Positions 1 through 5,247 of a stretch of 5,247 nucleotides of DNA are shown one piece after another. The position numbers were made by a program, and so were the translations under genes. The DNA is taken from assembly GCA_018830205.1 (NCBI GenBank), contig JAHJSX010000004.1:1-5247 (forward strand), written 5' to 3'. Below the pieces are notes generated by a model, which was not told the DNA's origin, searched no databases, and worked only from the letters and a program-made list of their open reading frames with translations. The DNA comes from an archaeon (lineage in GTDB: Archaea > Hydrothermarchaeota > Hydrothermarchaeia > Hydrothermarchaeales > Hydrothermarchaeaceae). Numbering within the stretch: position 1 is the stretch's first letter; every line of letters begins with the position of its first letter.

Positions 1-2189
1 TGCCTGATGTTAAATTCGAGAAGCCAACAGGTTTTCTTGAAGACCGAAACCGGCTTTCTTCAACCGATGTAAGAGAGCGTCTTGAAAGGATTACCGATGT
101 GGACGCGGAAGTAATGGGATTTGACCTTGATGTCGCAAGGCCAGAATGGATGACTATTACGGTCCTTCCGGTGCCGCCGGTTACTGTCAGGCCCTCGATT
201 ACGCTTGAATCAGGGGAAAGGAGCGAGGACGACCTCACGCACAAGCTTGTGGACATCCTTAGGATTAACCAGAGGCTTCTGGAAAATGTAGAAGCCGGTG
301 CACCGCAGCTAATTGTAGAAGACCTGTGGGAATTGCTCCAATATCATATAACCACATACCTTAACAACGAAGTTGCAGGTGTGCCGCCCGCAAGACACCG
401 CTCGGGAAGGCCGCTTAAAACACTTACCCAGCGGCTTAAAGGCAAAGAGGGCAGGTTCAGGAGCAATCTAAGCGGCAAGAGGGTAAATTTCTCGGCAAGA
501 ACTGTAGTTTCTCCTGACCCAAACATTGGAATAAACGAGGTCGGGGTCCCGGAGCAAATTGCACGTGAATTGACTGTTCCAATGAGGGTTACGTCACGTA
601 ACCTGGAACTTGCAAAGCAGTTGGTTTTAAACGGTCCTGATAACTATCCTGGCGCTAACTATGTGGAGAGGGGAGATGGCATGAGGATAAAGCTTGGACA
701 GGTGAAAAAGGTAGAGGAAATTATAGACAAGATAGAGGTCGGGTGGAAGGTTCACAGGCACTTTAAGAATGGGGATGTTGTGCTCTTTAACAGGCAGCCC
801 TCCCTTCACAGGATGAGCATTATGGCTCACGAAATCGTGGTAATGCCATACAAGACATTCCGTATCAACCTGTGTGTTTGCCCGCCATATAACGCTGACT
901 TTGATGGAGACGAGATGAATCTCCATGCGATACAGGGCGAAGAAGCACGGGCCGAAGCAAAAATACTGATGGGTGTGCAAGAGCAGATACTCTCACCAAG
1001 GTTTGGAGGGCCTATTATCGGAGGAATCCACGACCATATCTCTGGTGCATACCTGATGACAAAGCCAGGTATGAAATTTACAAAGCGCGAAGCGTTTAAT
1101 ATGGTGTATGGCTCGGGAATTGAAAAGGAGCTGCCAGAGCCACTTTCAAAGGATGGAATGTATACCGGCCAGGAAATATTTGGGCTTCTTTTGCCAGAGG
1201 AAATGAACCTTGCCTACAAAGCGAAGATATGCAAAAACTGCGAGGTCTGCGAAGAAGAACTGTGCCAGTATGGTGCATATGTAGTCATAACAAACGGAAA
1301 ATTGGTCACGGGTGTGATGGATGAAAAGTCGTTTGGCGCGTTCGCAGGTGAAATACTTGACAGGATTGTAAAGGATTTTGGAACTGACGCGGCCAGGGAC
1401 TTCCTTGACAAGGCGACTAGGCTGGTTATAAAAGCGATTACCTTAAAGGGCTTCTCTACAGGTATTGACGACGAGGACATTCCAGAAGAAGCGGCCGAGA
1501 GGATAGAAGAAGTGCTTGATGCTGCAGAAGAAGATGTTGATAAACTTATAGCTGCATATCACGAGGGCATCCTCGAGCAACTGCCTGGCAGGACCATAAA
1601 AGAAACGCTTGAAATGAGAATCATGGGGACTCTCAGCGAAGCGAGGGACAGGACAGGCGGGCTTGCAAATGAGTACATGGAAAGAGAGGCCGAGCAGAAG
1701 AAAAAAGAGAATAGTGCAAGGAGTATGGCAGTCACTGGTGCTAGGGGGAGCTTACTGAATCTGACGCAGATGTCAGCCTGTGTTGGCCAGCAGGCGGTCC
1801 GTGGCGAGAGGATAATGAGAGGTTATGTTGGAAGAACCCTTCCTCACTTCAAACAGGGAGATATAGGCACAGAAGCGAAGGGTTTTGTGCGGTCATGCTA
1901 CAAAAAGGGGCTTGCTCCGATTGAATATTTCTTCCACTCCATGGGTGGGCGGGAAGGTCTTGTAGACACTGCTGTAAGGACATCGCAAAGCGGGTACATG
2001 CAGCGAAGGCTCATAAATGCCCTGCTTGACCTAAAAGTCGAGTACGACACAACGGTTAGAGACACAAGAGGCGTCATAGTGGAATTCAAACACGGTGAAG
2101 ACGGGGCCGACCCGTCAAGAACCGACTGGGGCGATATCGTTGACGTAAATAAGGTAATTCGTACAATTGTAAAACAGAGGAAGGCGTGA
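1..2189 (+). CDS. rpoA1: DNA-directed RNA polymerase subunit A' (RpoA1), 5'-partial
   Basis: This is the N-terminal part of the archaeal RNA polymerase largest subunit, homologous to the first two thirds of Rpb1/beta-prime. It carries the catalytic magnesium site. The frame is open from position 3 with no start, and its first residues already match the interior of the family; about 150 N-terminal residues, including the clamp zinc site, should lie upstream. Counting from the codon at 3, there is a SGKRVNFSARTV switch/clamp segment (about 157-168), an FNRQPSLHRMS active-site segment (about 262-272), the metal-binding NADFDGD motif (297-303, bases 891-911), and a bridge helix around FFHSMGGREGL to YMQRR (about 636-670). 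The gene ends after the bridge helix, at the usual archaeal A'/A'' split. Oddities are a CX2CX2CX4C cluster (410-421) and a charged insertion (560-569). The last codons (AGAGG) probably serve as the ribosome-binding site of A''. The product acts in the cytoplasm with A'', B, D, L and the other subunits. Identity is certain. Confidence 0.98.
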   Translation, partial: PDVKFEKPTGFLEDRNRLSSTDVRERLERITDVDAEVMGFDLDVARPEWMTITVLPVPPVTVRPSITLESGERSEDDLTHKLVDILRINQRLLENVEAGAPQLIVEDLWELLQYHITTYLNNEVAGVPPARHRSGRPLKTLTQRLKGKEGRFRSNLSGKRVNFSARTVVSPDPNIGINEVGVPEQIARELTVPMRVTSRNLELAKQLVLNGPDNYPGANYVERGDGMRIKLGQVKKVEEIIDKIEVGWKVHRHFKNGDVVLFNRQPSLHRMSIMAHEIVVMPYKTFRINLCVCPPYNADFDGDEMNLHAIQGEEARAEAKILMGVQEQILSPRFGGPIIGGIHDHISGAYLMTKPGMKFTKREAFNMVYGSGIEKELPEPLSKDGMYTGQEIFGLLLPEEMNLAYKAKICKNCEVCEEELCQYGAYVVITNGKLVTGVMDEKSFGAFAGEILDRIVKDFGTDAARDFLDKATRLVIKAITLKGFSTGIDDEDIPEEAAERIEEVLDAAEEDVDKLIAAYHEGILEQLPGRTIKETLEMRIMGTLSEARDRTGGLANEYMEREAEQKKKENSARSMAVTGARGSLLNLTQMSACVGQQAVRGERIMRGYVGRTLPHFKQGDIGTEAKGFVRSCYKKGLAPIEYFFHSMGGREGLVDTAVRTSQSGYMQRRLINALLDLKVEYDTTVRDTRGVIVEFKHGEDGADPSRTDWGDIVDVNKVIRTIVKQRKA
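2177..2180 (+). promoter_or_regulatory. Probable Shine-Dalgarno site of rpoA2 (GAGG)
   Basis: GAGG lies inside the last codons of rpoA1 (AGAGGAAGGCG before TGA). It is 5 nt from GTG 2186 and 11 nt from ATG 2192, which is the reason the GTG start was preferred. A weaker AAGG (2181-2184) lies 7 nt before the ATG, so the choice is not settled. Confidence 0.55.
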
Positions 2190-3373
2190 AAATGGCTGGA
2201 TATCTAACTGATGCCCAAATCAAAAAAAGGATTGAGGATATTAAAGGGGAATTCCCCGAGAGCCTCAACATGAAACTTGAAAATGCGCTTCTTGAAACAG
2301 GAGTCAGCGGGAGCGAGTTCGAAGCGATATTAGACGAAGTGAGGAGGAGATACGAGTATTCCCTTGTAGAACCAGGTGAGGCGGTAGGAATCGTGGCAGC
2401 CCAGAGTCTAGGTGAGCCTGGTACACAGATGACCATGCGAACCTTCCACTACGCAGGTGTTGCCGAACTTAACGTAACACTTGGTCTTCCCAGGATTATC
2501 GAGATTGTCGATGCCAGAAAAGTCCCATCCACGCCCACAATGACGGTTTATCTTGAGGAGGGCTATGCTAGCGACAAGGAGAAGGCAAAAGGTGTAGCAA
2601 AACAAATCGAAGCCATAACTGTGGGTGATATCCTTGAGCGGTCTGAAACCGACCTTATCGACTCAAAAATAACGCTGGTTCTTGATAAATACGAGATGAA
2701 ACGGAGAGACCTCTCAGCTGAAGAGGTAGTTGAACAGATTAGCAAAGTGAAGACCATTAAGGCAGATAAGATTGAATGGGAAAGGGGCAAGGTATTTTTG
2801 AAATTCTCGAAGGTCTCAATGAAAGACTTGAGAAAGGTTGTAGTAAAGGTAAAAGATGTGTACCTCCGGGGAATTAAGAATATCAATAGGGTTGTAATGA
2901 GAAAAGAGGGCGGAGTATACATAATCTATACAGAGGGCTCAAACCTAAAAGAGGTGCTAAAAATTGAGGGTGTGACGATAGGCAAGACAAAAACAAACGA
3001 CATCCTTGAGATTTCCAAAGTGCTCGGAATTGAGGCAGCAAGGAATGCAATCATAAACGAGGCCCTGGACACGCTGGATGAGCAGGGTCTCCGTGTCGAC
3101 GTGAGGCATATAATGCTTATCTCTGACATGATGTCGGTTGACGGCAGTGTAAAGGCCATAGGCAGGCACGGAGTCTCAGGCCAGAAGGCCTCGGTGCTGG
3201 CAAGAGCGGCATTCGAGATTACAGTTGACCATCTACTGAAAGCAGGAATCAGAGGAGAAGTTGAGGAGCTTGCGGGCATTGTTGAGAATGTTATAGTAGG
3301 CAAGCCAGTGGTGCTTGGTACAGGTATGGTTGAACTCGTGATGAACAGAGAACTTGAACAAAAGAGGGCATAA
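2186..3373 (+). CDS. rpoA2: DNA-directed RNA polymerase subunit A'' (RpoA2)
   Basis: This is the C-terminal part of the split largest subunit; it completes the active centre with A'. The trigger-loop region is clear near residues 60-112: GEAVGIVAAQSLGEPGTQM, then TMRTFHYAGV and a GLPRIIEIVDARK segment. The middle (about 120-270) is the jaw/cleft part. The C-terminal part has SDMMSVDGSVKAIGRHGVSG and ends near GKPVVLGTGMVEL, as in other archaea. At about 393-395 residues it is full length. The start is ambiguous. GTG 2186 overlaps the A' stop as GTGA and lies 5 nt after GAGG (2177-2180). ATG 2192, two codons later, is a better codon but lies 11 nt from GAGG. I took GTG because of the spacing; the protein differs by only two residues. 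Expression is probably coupled to A'. The gap to rpl30e is 1 nt. No truncation or frameshift is seen. Confidence 0.97.
   Translation: MKMAGYLTDAQIKKRIEDIKGEFPESLNMKLENALLETGVSGSEFEAILDEVRRRYEYSLVEPGEAVGIVAAQSLGEPGTQMTMRTFHYAGVAELNVTLGLPRIIEIVDARKVPSTPTMTVYLEEGYASDKEKAKGVAKQIEAITVGDILERSETDLIDSKITLVLDKYEMKRRDLSAEEVVEQISKVKTIKADKIEWERGKVFLKFSKVSMKDLRKVVVKVKDVYLRGIKNINRVVMRKEGGVYIIYTEGSNLKEVLKIEGVTIGKTKTNDILEISKVLGIEAARNAIINEALDTLDEQGLRVDVRHIMLISDMMSVDGSVKAIGRHGVSGQKASVLARAAFEITVDHLLKAGIRGEVEELAGIVENVIVGKPVVLGTGMVELVMNRELEQKRA
3364..3368 (+). promoter_or_regulatory. Shine-Dalgarno site of rpl30e (GAGGG)
   Basis: GAGGG lies inside the last codons of rpoA2, 6 nt before ATG 3375. It decides for this ATG against the upstream TTG 3354. 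The motif is complementary to the CCUC core expected at the end of archaeal 16S rRNA. Confidence 0.8.
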
Positions 3374-3374
3374 A

Positions 3375-3671
3375 ATGAACGTTGAAAAGGAGATAAGGGC
3401 GGCTGTTGACACTGGGGATGTCATAATGGGGGAAAGAGAAACCCTGACGGCTGTTAAATCAAAAGGCGTTGAACTCGTGATATGCGCCGCAAACTGCAAA
3501 GCGGAGCTAAAGGAGGAACTTCTAAAGCATGCAAACGTTGGTGGGATTCCTGTGTATGTGTTTGGCGGTTCATCGCTTGAGCTTGGAGCTGTTTGCGGAA
3601 GGCCGCATTTGATATCCATGCTTGGTATCGTGGGTGCAGGTGACTCGGACGTCCTTAAACTTAGAGGGTAA
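3375..3671 (+). CDS. rpl30e: 50S ribosomal protein L30e
   Basis: This 98-residue protein belongs to the L7Ae/L30e/Gadd45 fold family and is a protein of the large ribosomal subunit that binds RNA. Family landmarks are an N-terminal AVDTG..IMG segment (residues 10-19), VELVICAANC (32-41), GIPVYVF (57-63) and SLELGAVCGRPH (67-78). The length is normal. ATG 3375 is chosen because GAGGG (3364-3368) lies 6 nt upstream and MNVEKEIRAAVDTG matches family N-termini. A TTG at 3354 in the same frame would add seven residues inside rpoA2, with no ribosome-binding site. A gene for L30e between A'' and NusA is the usual archaeal arrangement. Residue 15 is Asp where I remember Lys in the TGK motif. The fold and position make L7Ae or another kink-turn protein unlikely. 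Confidence 0.95.
   Translation: MNVEKEIRAAVDTGDVIMGERETLTAVKSKGVELVICAANCKAELKEELLKHANVGGIPVYVFGGSSLELGAVCGRPHLISMLGIVGAGDSDVLKLRG
3664..3668 (+). promoter_or_regulatory. Shine-Dalgarno site of nusA (GAGGG)
   Basis: GAGGG lies in the last codons of rpl30e (AGA GGG TAA), 6 nt before ATG 3675. Motif and spacing are identical to those at the rpoA2/rpl30e junction. Confidence 0.8.
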
Positions 3672-3674
3672 TAT

Positions 3675-4094
3675 ATGGACTCGAAACTTACAGTGGATGA
3701 GATGTGGTATGTGACCACATTCGAGGACACAACAGGTGCCTCTGTAAAGGACTGCATTAAAAACTCGGATGAAATTATTTTCGTTGTTAAAAAAGGAGAT
3801 ATGGGTCTGGCAATCGGAAAGAATGGAGCAAACATTAATCGCGCACGAGAGAAACTTGGTAAAAAGATTGAAGTAATAGAGCACTCCGATGACCCGGTCG
3901 AATTTGTAAAAAGGCTGTTCCACTCCCTTAGAGTGGAAGATGGCCAGATGGCAGGCGAAAACGATAAAGTGATTCGCGTAAGCATCGATGAACGCGACAA
4001 GAAGATGGCGATAGGTTTAAAAGGAAAAAAGCTCTCCAAAGTGAAGATGCTTGCAAAAAGGTTTCACGGTATTGAAGACGTAATAATTGATTAG
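3675..4094 (+). CDS. nusA: NusA-like transcription factor, archaeal type with two KH domains
   Basis: This 139-residue protein corresponds to the archaeal NusA family, which has only the tandem KH part of bacterial NusA and lacks the N-terminal polymerase-binding and S1 domains. The family is predicted to bind RNA and to act in transcription termination or antitermination; its archaeal role is poorly defined. KH1 has the loop IGKNG (residues 47-51) after KKGDMGLA. KH2 has the loop GLKG (114-117) followed by a KLSKVKMLAKRF helix. Both GxxG loops are intact. ATG 3675 follows GAGGG (3664-3668) by 6 nt, and this site lies inside the last codons of rpl30e. The gap to rps12 is 10 nt. A perfect 8-bp inverted repeat lies in the linker between the KH domains (3918-3938). 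The stop is TAG, unlike its neighbours. Confidence 0.95.
   Translation: MDSKLTVDEMWYVTTFEDTTGASVKDCIKNSDEIIFVVKKGDMGLAIGKNGANINRAREKLGKKIEVIEHSDDPVEFVKRLFHSLRVEDGQMAGENDKVIRVSIDERDKKMAIGLKGKKLSKVKMLAKRFHGIEDVIID
3918..3938 (+). repeat. Perfect 8-bp inverted repeat with 5-nt loop inside nusA
   Basis: TTCCACTC (3918-3925), loop CCTTA (3926-3930) and GAGTGGAA (3931-3938) form a perfect stem-loop. It is inside codons for FHSLRVE, the linker between the KH domains. There is no following T-run, so it is not a terminator. One such structure in 5 kb is near chance expectation, so a function is uncertain. Confidence 0.45.
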
Positions 4095-4104
4095 GGACGA
4101 AAAA

Positions 4105-4542
4105 ATGGCAAAGAAGAGCACAGGTGAATTTGCAGGAAAGAAGCTCAAAAAGAGGAGACAAAAGTACAGATGGAATTCTCCAAAATACAAAAGCAGGGTG
4201 CTAAAGCTAAAAGAGAAGTCAAATCCTCTTGAAGGTTCGCCAATGGCACGAGGTATTGTGCTTGAGAAGGTCGGAATCGAGGCAAAGCAGCCAAATTCTG
4301 CCATAAGAAAATGCGTGCGAATCCAGCTTATAAAAAGCGGCAGGCAGGTCACGGCATTTGCTCCTGGTGTTGGGGCAATAAACTTCATAGACGAGCACGA
4401 CGAAGTGACGATAGATGGGATAGGGGGAAGAAAAGGCGGAAGCATGGGAGATATACCGGGCGTACGTTTCAAGGTAATAAAAGTAAATAATGTTTCTCTT
4501 GTAGAGATGGTAAGGGGCAGAAAAGAGAAACCAATCAGGTGA
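4105..4542 (+). CDS. rps12: 30S ribosomal protein S12 (archaeal/eukaryotic S23-like form)
   Basis: This 145-residue protein of the small ribosomal subunit lies at the decoding centre and influences accuracy. The long basic N-terminus, about 20 residues longer than in bacteria, is typical of archaea. The decoding loop KQPNSAIRKC (61-70) and the second conserved loop GDIPGVRF (115-122) are present; Asp116 is the counterpart of the Asp that is methylthiolated in bacteria. ATG 4105 is chosen because MAKKS...GKKLKKRRQK fits family N-termini and GGGA (4094-4097) lies 7 nt upstream. A TTG at 4087 in the same frame would overlap nusA and has no visible ribosome-binding site. Ala86 and Val89, in AFAPGVGAINF, differ from the CPGD/NG I recall in archaea. 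The final Arg codon plus stop (AGG TGA) forms the S7 ribosome-binding site. Confidence 0.97.
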   Translation: MAKKSTGEFAGKKLKKRRQKYRWNSPKYKSRVLKLKEKSNPLEGSPMARGIVLEKVGIEAKQPNSAIRKCVRIQLIKSGRQVTAFAPGVGAINFIDEHDEVTIDGIGGRKGGSMGDIPGVRFKVIKVNNVSLVEMVRGRKEKPIR

Positions 4543-4543
4543 T
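4537..4543 (+). promoter_or_regulatory. Shine-Dalgarno site of rps7 (AGGTGAT) containing the rps12 stop
   Basis: AGGTGAT would pair over seven bases with the AUCACCU expected at the archaeal 16S rRNA 3' end. It is made of the last Arg codon of S12 (AGG), its stop (TGA) and one T, and lies 4 nt before TTG 4548. It decides for the TTG start of S7 and suggests termination-reinitiation coupling. Confidence 0.8.
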
Positions 4544-4547
4544 TAAG

Positions 4548-5141
4548 TTGTTAAAAGTTTTTGGCATATGGGACACAAGTGATGTCGCGGTTAACGACCC
4601 GGGTCTCGAGAGGCATATAAATACTGAAAATGTATTTCTCCCGCACAGCGGAGGGCGGCATGCGAAAAAGCCCTTTGGCAAGTCTGAGGTTTCAATTATT
4701 GAAAGGCTTATAAACAGGATGGGGATAACCGGGCATGAAGGAAAAAAACACAAGCGCACAAGCGGCCGCAACACAGGCAAAAAGCATATGCATAATAAAA
4801 TTGTCAAAGAGGCGTTCGTTATCATTGAGAAAAAAACCAAGAAAAACCCGGTGCAGGTACTGGTGGACGCCCTTGTAAATGCTGCTCCCAGAGAAGATAC
4901 GACCAGGATAAAATACGGTGGGGTGGCCTATCATCAAAGCGTTGACATCTCGCCGCAAAGGCGGCTTGGACTTGCCCTTAAATTTATCACTGTCGGAGCT
5001 GCAAAAGCTGCTTTTAAGAAGAAAAAGCCTATTTCAGCAAGCCTTGCCGATGAAATTATGGCGGCTGCAGATTACGACATGAAATGTTACTCTATTTCTA
5101 AAAAGGAAGAGCTTGAAAGAATCGCAAAAGCTGCAAGGTGA
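4548..5141 (+). CDS. rps7: 30S ribosomal protein S7
   Basis: This 197-residue protein nucleates assembly of the head of the small subunit and contacts the 3' domain of 16S rRNA and the E-site tRNA. Landmarks are VFLPHSGGRHAKKPFGK (residues 29-45), ERLINR (52-57), NPVQVLVDALVNAAPRED (100-117), VDISPQRRLGLAL (132-144) and a C-terminal ISKKEELERIAKAAR. TTG 4548 is chosen as start: AGGTGAT (4537-4543) lies 4 nt upstream, exactly the spacing seen for EF-2, and MLKVFGIWD fits the family. GTG 4539 would add three residues but falls inside that site and has no ribosome-binding site of its own. The Gly/His/Lys-rich stretch at about residues 59-75 looks like an insertion in a variable region. Translation is probably coupled to S12. 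Confidence 0.96.
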   Translation: MLKVFGIWDTSDVAVNDPGLERHINTENVFLPHSGGRHAKKPFGKSEVSIIERLINRMGITGHEGKKHKRTSGRNTGKKHMHNKIVKEAFVIIEKKTKKNPVQVLVDALVNAAPREDTTRIKYGGVAYHQSVDISPQRRLGLALKFITVGAAKAAFKKKKPISASLADEIMAAADYDMKCYSISKKEELERIAKAAR

Positions 5142-5142
5142 T
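5136..5142 (+). promoter_or_regulatory. Shine-Dalgarno site of the EF-2 gene (AGGTGAT) containing the rps7 stop
   Basis: The same seven bases as before rps7, again formed from the last Arg codon (AGG), the TGA stop and a T. It lies 4 nt before GTG 5147. The match in motif, codon composition and spacing supports both the GTG start here and the TTG start of S7. Confidence 0.8.
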
Positions 5143-5146
5143 TGGT

Positions 5147-5247
5147 GTGGGAAGAAGAGAACGAATGGCTGAAAATATATCCAAGCTCATGGACGACCCT
5201 AAGCACATCAGAAACATGGGCATTGTGGCCCATATCGACCACGGCAA
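5147..5247 (+). CDS. fusA: Translation elongation factor EF-2, N-terminus only (3'-partial)
   Basis: The first 33 codons of EF-2 are present; the gene runs off the window. EF-2 is the GTPase that moves tRNA and mRNA through the ribosome, the counterpart of bacterial EF-G. The evidence is the archaeal N-terminus MGRRERMAENISKLMDD, then IRNMGIVAHIDHG, the start of the P-loop (G1) motif that normally continues as KTT. GTG 5147 is chosen as start because archaeal EF-2 proteins begin with MGRR and because AGGTGAT (5136-5142) lies 4 nt upstream. ATG 5165 in the same frame would remove those conserved residues. The gap to rps7 is 5 nt. Position directly after S7 is standard. A bacterial EF-G reading is unlikely because of the MGRR start and the archaeal operon. 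Confidence 0.93.
   Translation, partial: MGRRERMAENISKLMDDPKHIRNMGIVAHIDHG

Noticed and set aside
99..101. GTG as the start of RNA polymerase A'
   Set aside because: The frame is open to position 3 and the upstream codons encode conserved A' sequence (FLEDRNRLSSTDVRERL), so this is an internal valine.
1697..1706. A-rich run in rpoA1 as a programmed frameshift site
   Set aside because: The reading frame does not place the run in the slippery heptamer phase, the frame continues intact through conserved sequence, and no stop or alternative product supports slippage.
2174..2200. The A'/A'' break as a frameshift or a disrupted single gene
   Set aside because: Splitting of the largest subunit at this position is normal in archaea. 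A'' has its own start and ribosome-binding site.
2246..2257. 12-bp palindrome GGGGAATTCCCC in rpoA2
   Set aside because: About one perfect 12-bp palindrome is expected by chance in a window this size; it lies in ordinary coding sequence (GEFPE).
3594..3607. TGCGG-AAGG-CCGCA hairpin in rpl30e
   Set aside because: A 5-bp stem within codons for the conserved CGRPH segment, no U-run after it, and not at a gene end.
3795..3803. GGAG followed by ATG inside nusA, a possible internal start giving a shorter KH protein
   Set aside because: The spacing is only 2 nt and the start would cut into KH1; KKGDMG is a conserved segment of the family.
3233..4039. Long minus-strand open frame of 268 codons opposite rpoA2, rpl30e and nusA
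   Set aside because: It is Ser/Phe/Leu-rich with no recognisable domain, spans three well-supported genes, and looks like a shadow of their codon use. The other minus-strand frames are similar.
4613..4623. TATA-box-like CATATAAATAC inside rps7
   Set aside because: It lies within conserved S7 codons (RHINT), has no purine-rich BRE pattern that stands out, and no gene starts at a suitable distance downstream.
4952..4965. GCCGC-AAAG-GCGGC hairpin in rps7
   Set aside because: A short stem in codons for the conserved SPQRRL motif of S7, so protein conservation explains it.

Overview
This window is a slice of an archaeal transcription/translation operon, all on the + strand. The organism is an archaeon, most likely a euryarchaeote. 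The RNA polymerase largest subunit is split into separate A' and A'' genes. NusA is the short archaeal form with two KH domains. L30e, S12, S7 and EF-2 are archaeal-type. The Shine-Dalgarno sites (GAGGG, AGGTGAT) match an archaeal 16S rRNA 3' end. A cysteine-rich loop in A' resembles, from memory, the A' subunits of methanogens, but I cannot place the lineage more finely. Base composition looks mid-40s % GC by eye and even across the window.

Layout: positions 1-2189 hold the 3' five-sixths or so of rpoA1 (RNA polymerase A'; its N-terminus lies upstream of the window). Next come rpoA2 (A'', about 2186-3373), rpl30e (3375-3671), nusA (3675-4094), rps12 (4105-4542), rps7 (start taken as TTG 4548, to 5141) and the first 33 codons of the EF-2 gene (from GTG 5147). 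Gaps between genes are 1-10 nt, or a 4-nt overlap at A'/A'' with the chosen start. There is no room for promoters or terminators between genes, and no stretch over 300 bases lacks a gene. I see no tRNA, rRNA, CRISPR array, mobile element or attachment site.

The genes form one functional unit. A' and A'' together form the catalytic largest subunit of RNA polymerase. NusA is a predicted transcription factor that binds RNA. L30e, S12 and S7 are ribosomal proteins, and EF-2 drives ribosomal translocation. The order rpoA1-rpoA2-rpl30e-nusA-rps12-rps7-EF-2 is the classic conserved archaeal order.

I found no new biological system here. The points worth a second look are small. The stop codon lies inside an AGGTGAT ribosome-binding site at both the S12/S7 and S7/EF-2 junctions, each followed by a non-ATG start at the same spacing. 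A' carries a CX2CX2CX4C cluster and a charged insertion in the pore/funnel region. A perfect 8-bp inverted repeat lies between the two KH domains of nusA. A few residues or segments of L30e, S12 and S7 look unusual against remembered family consensus.
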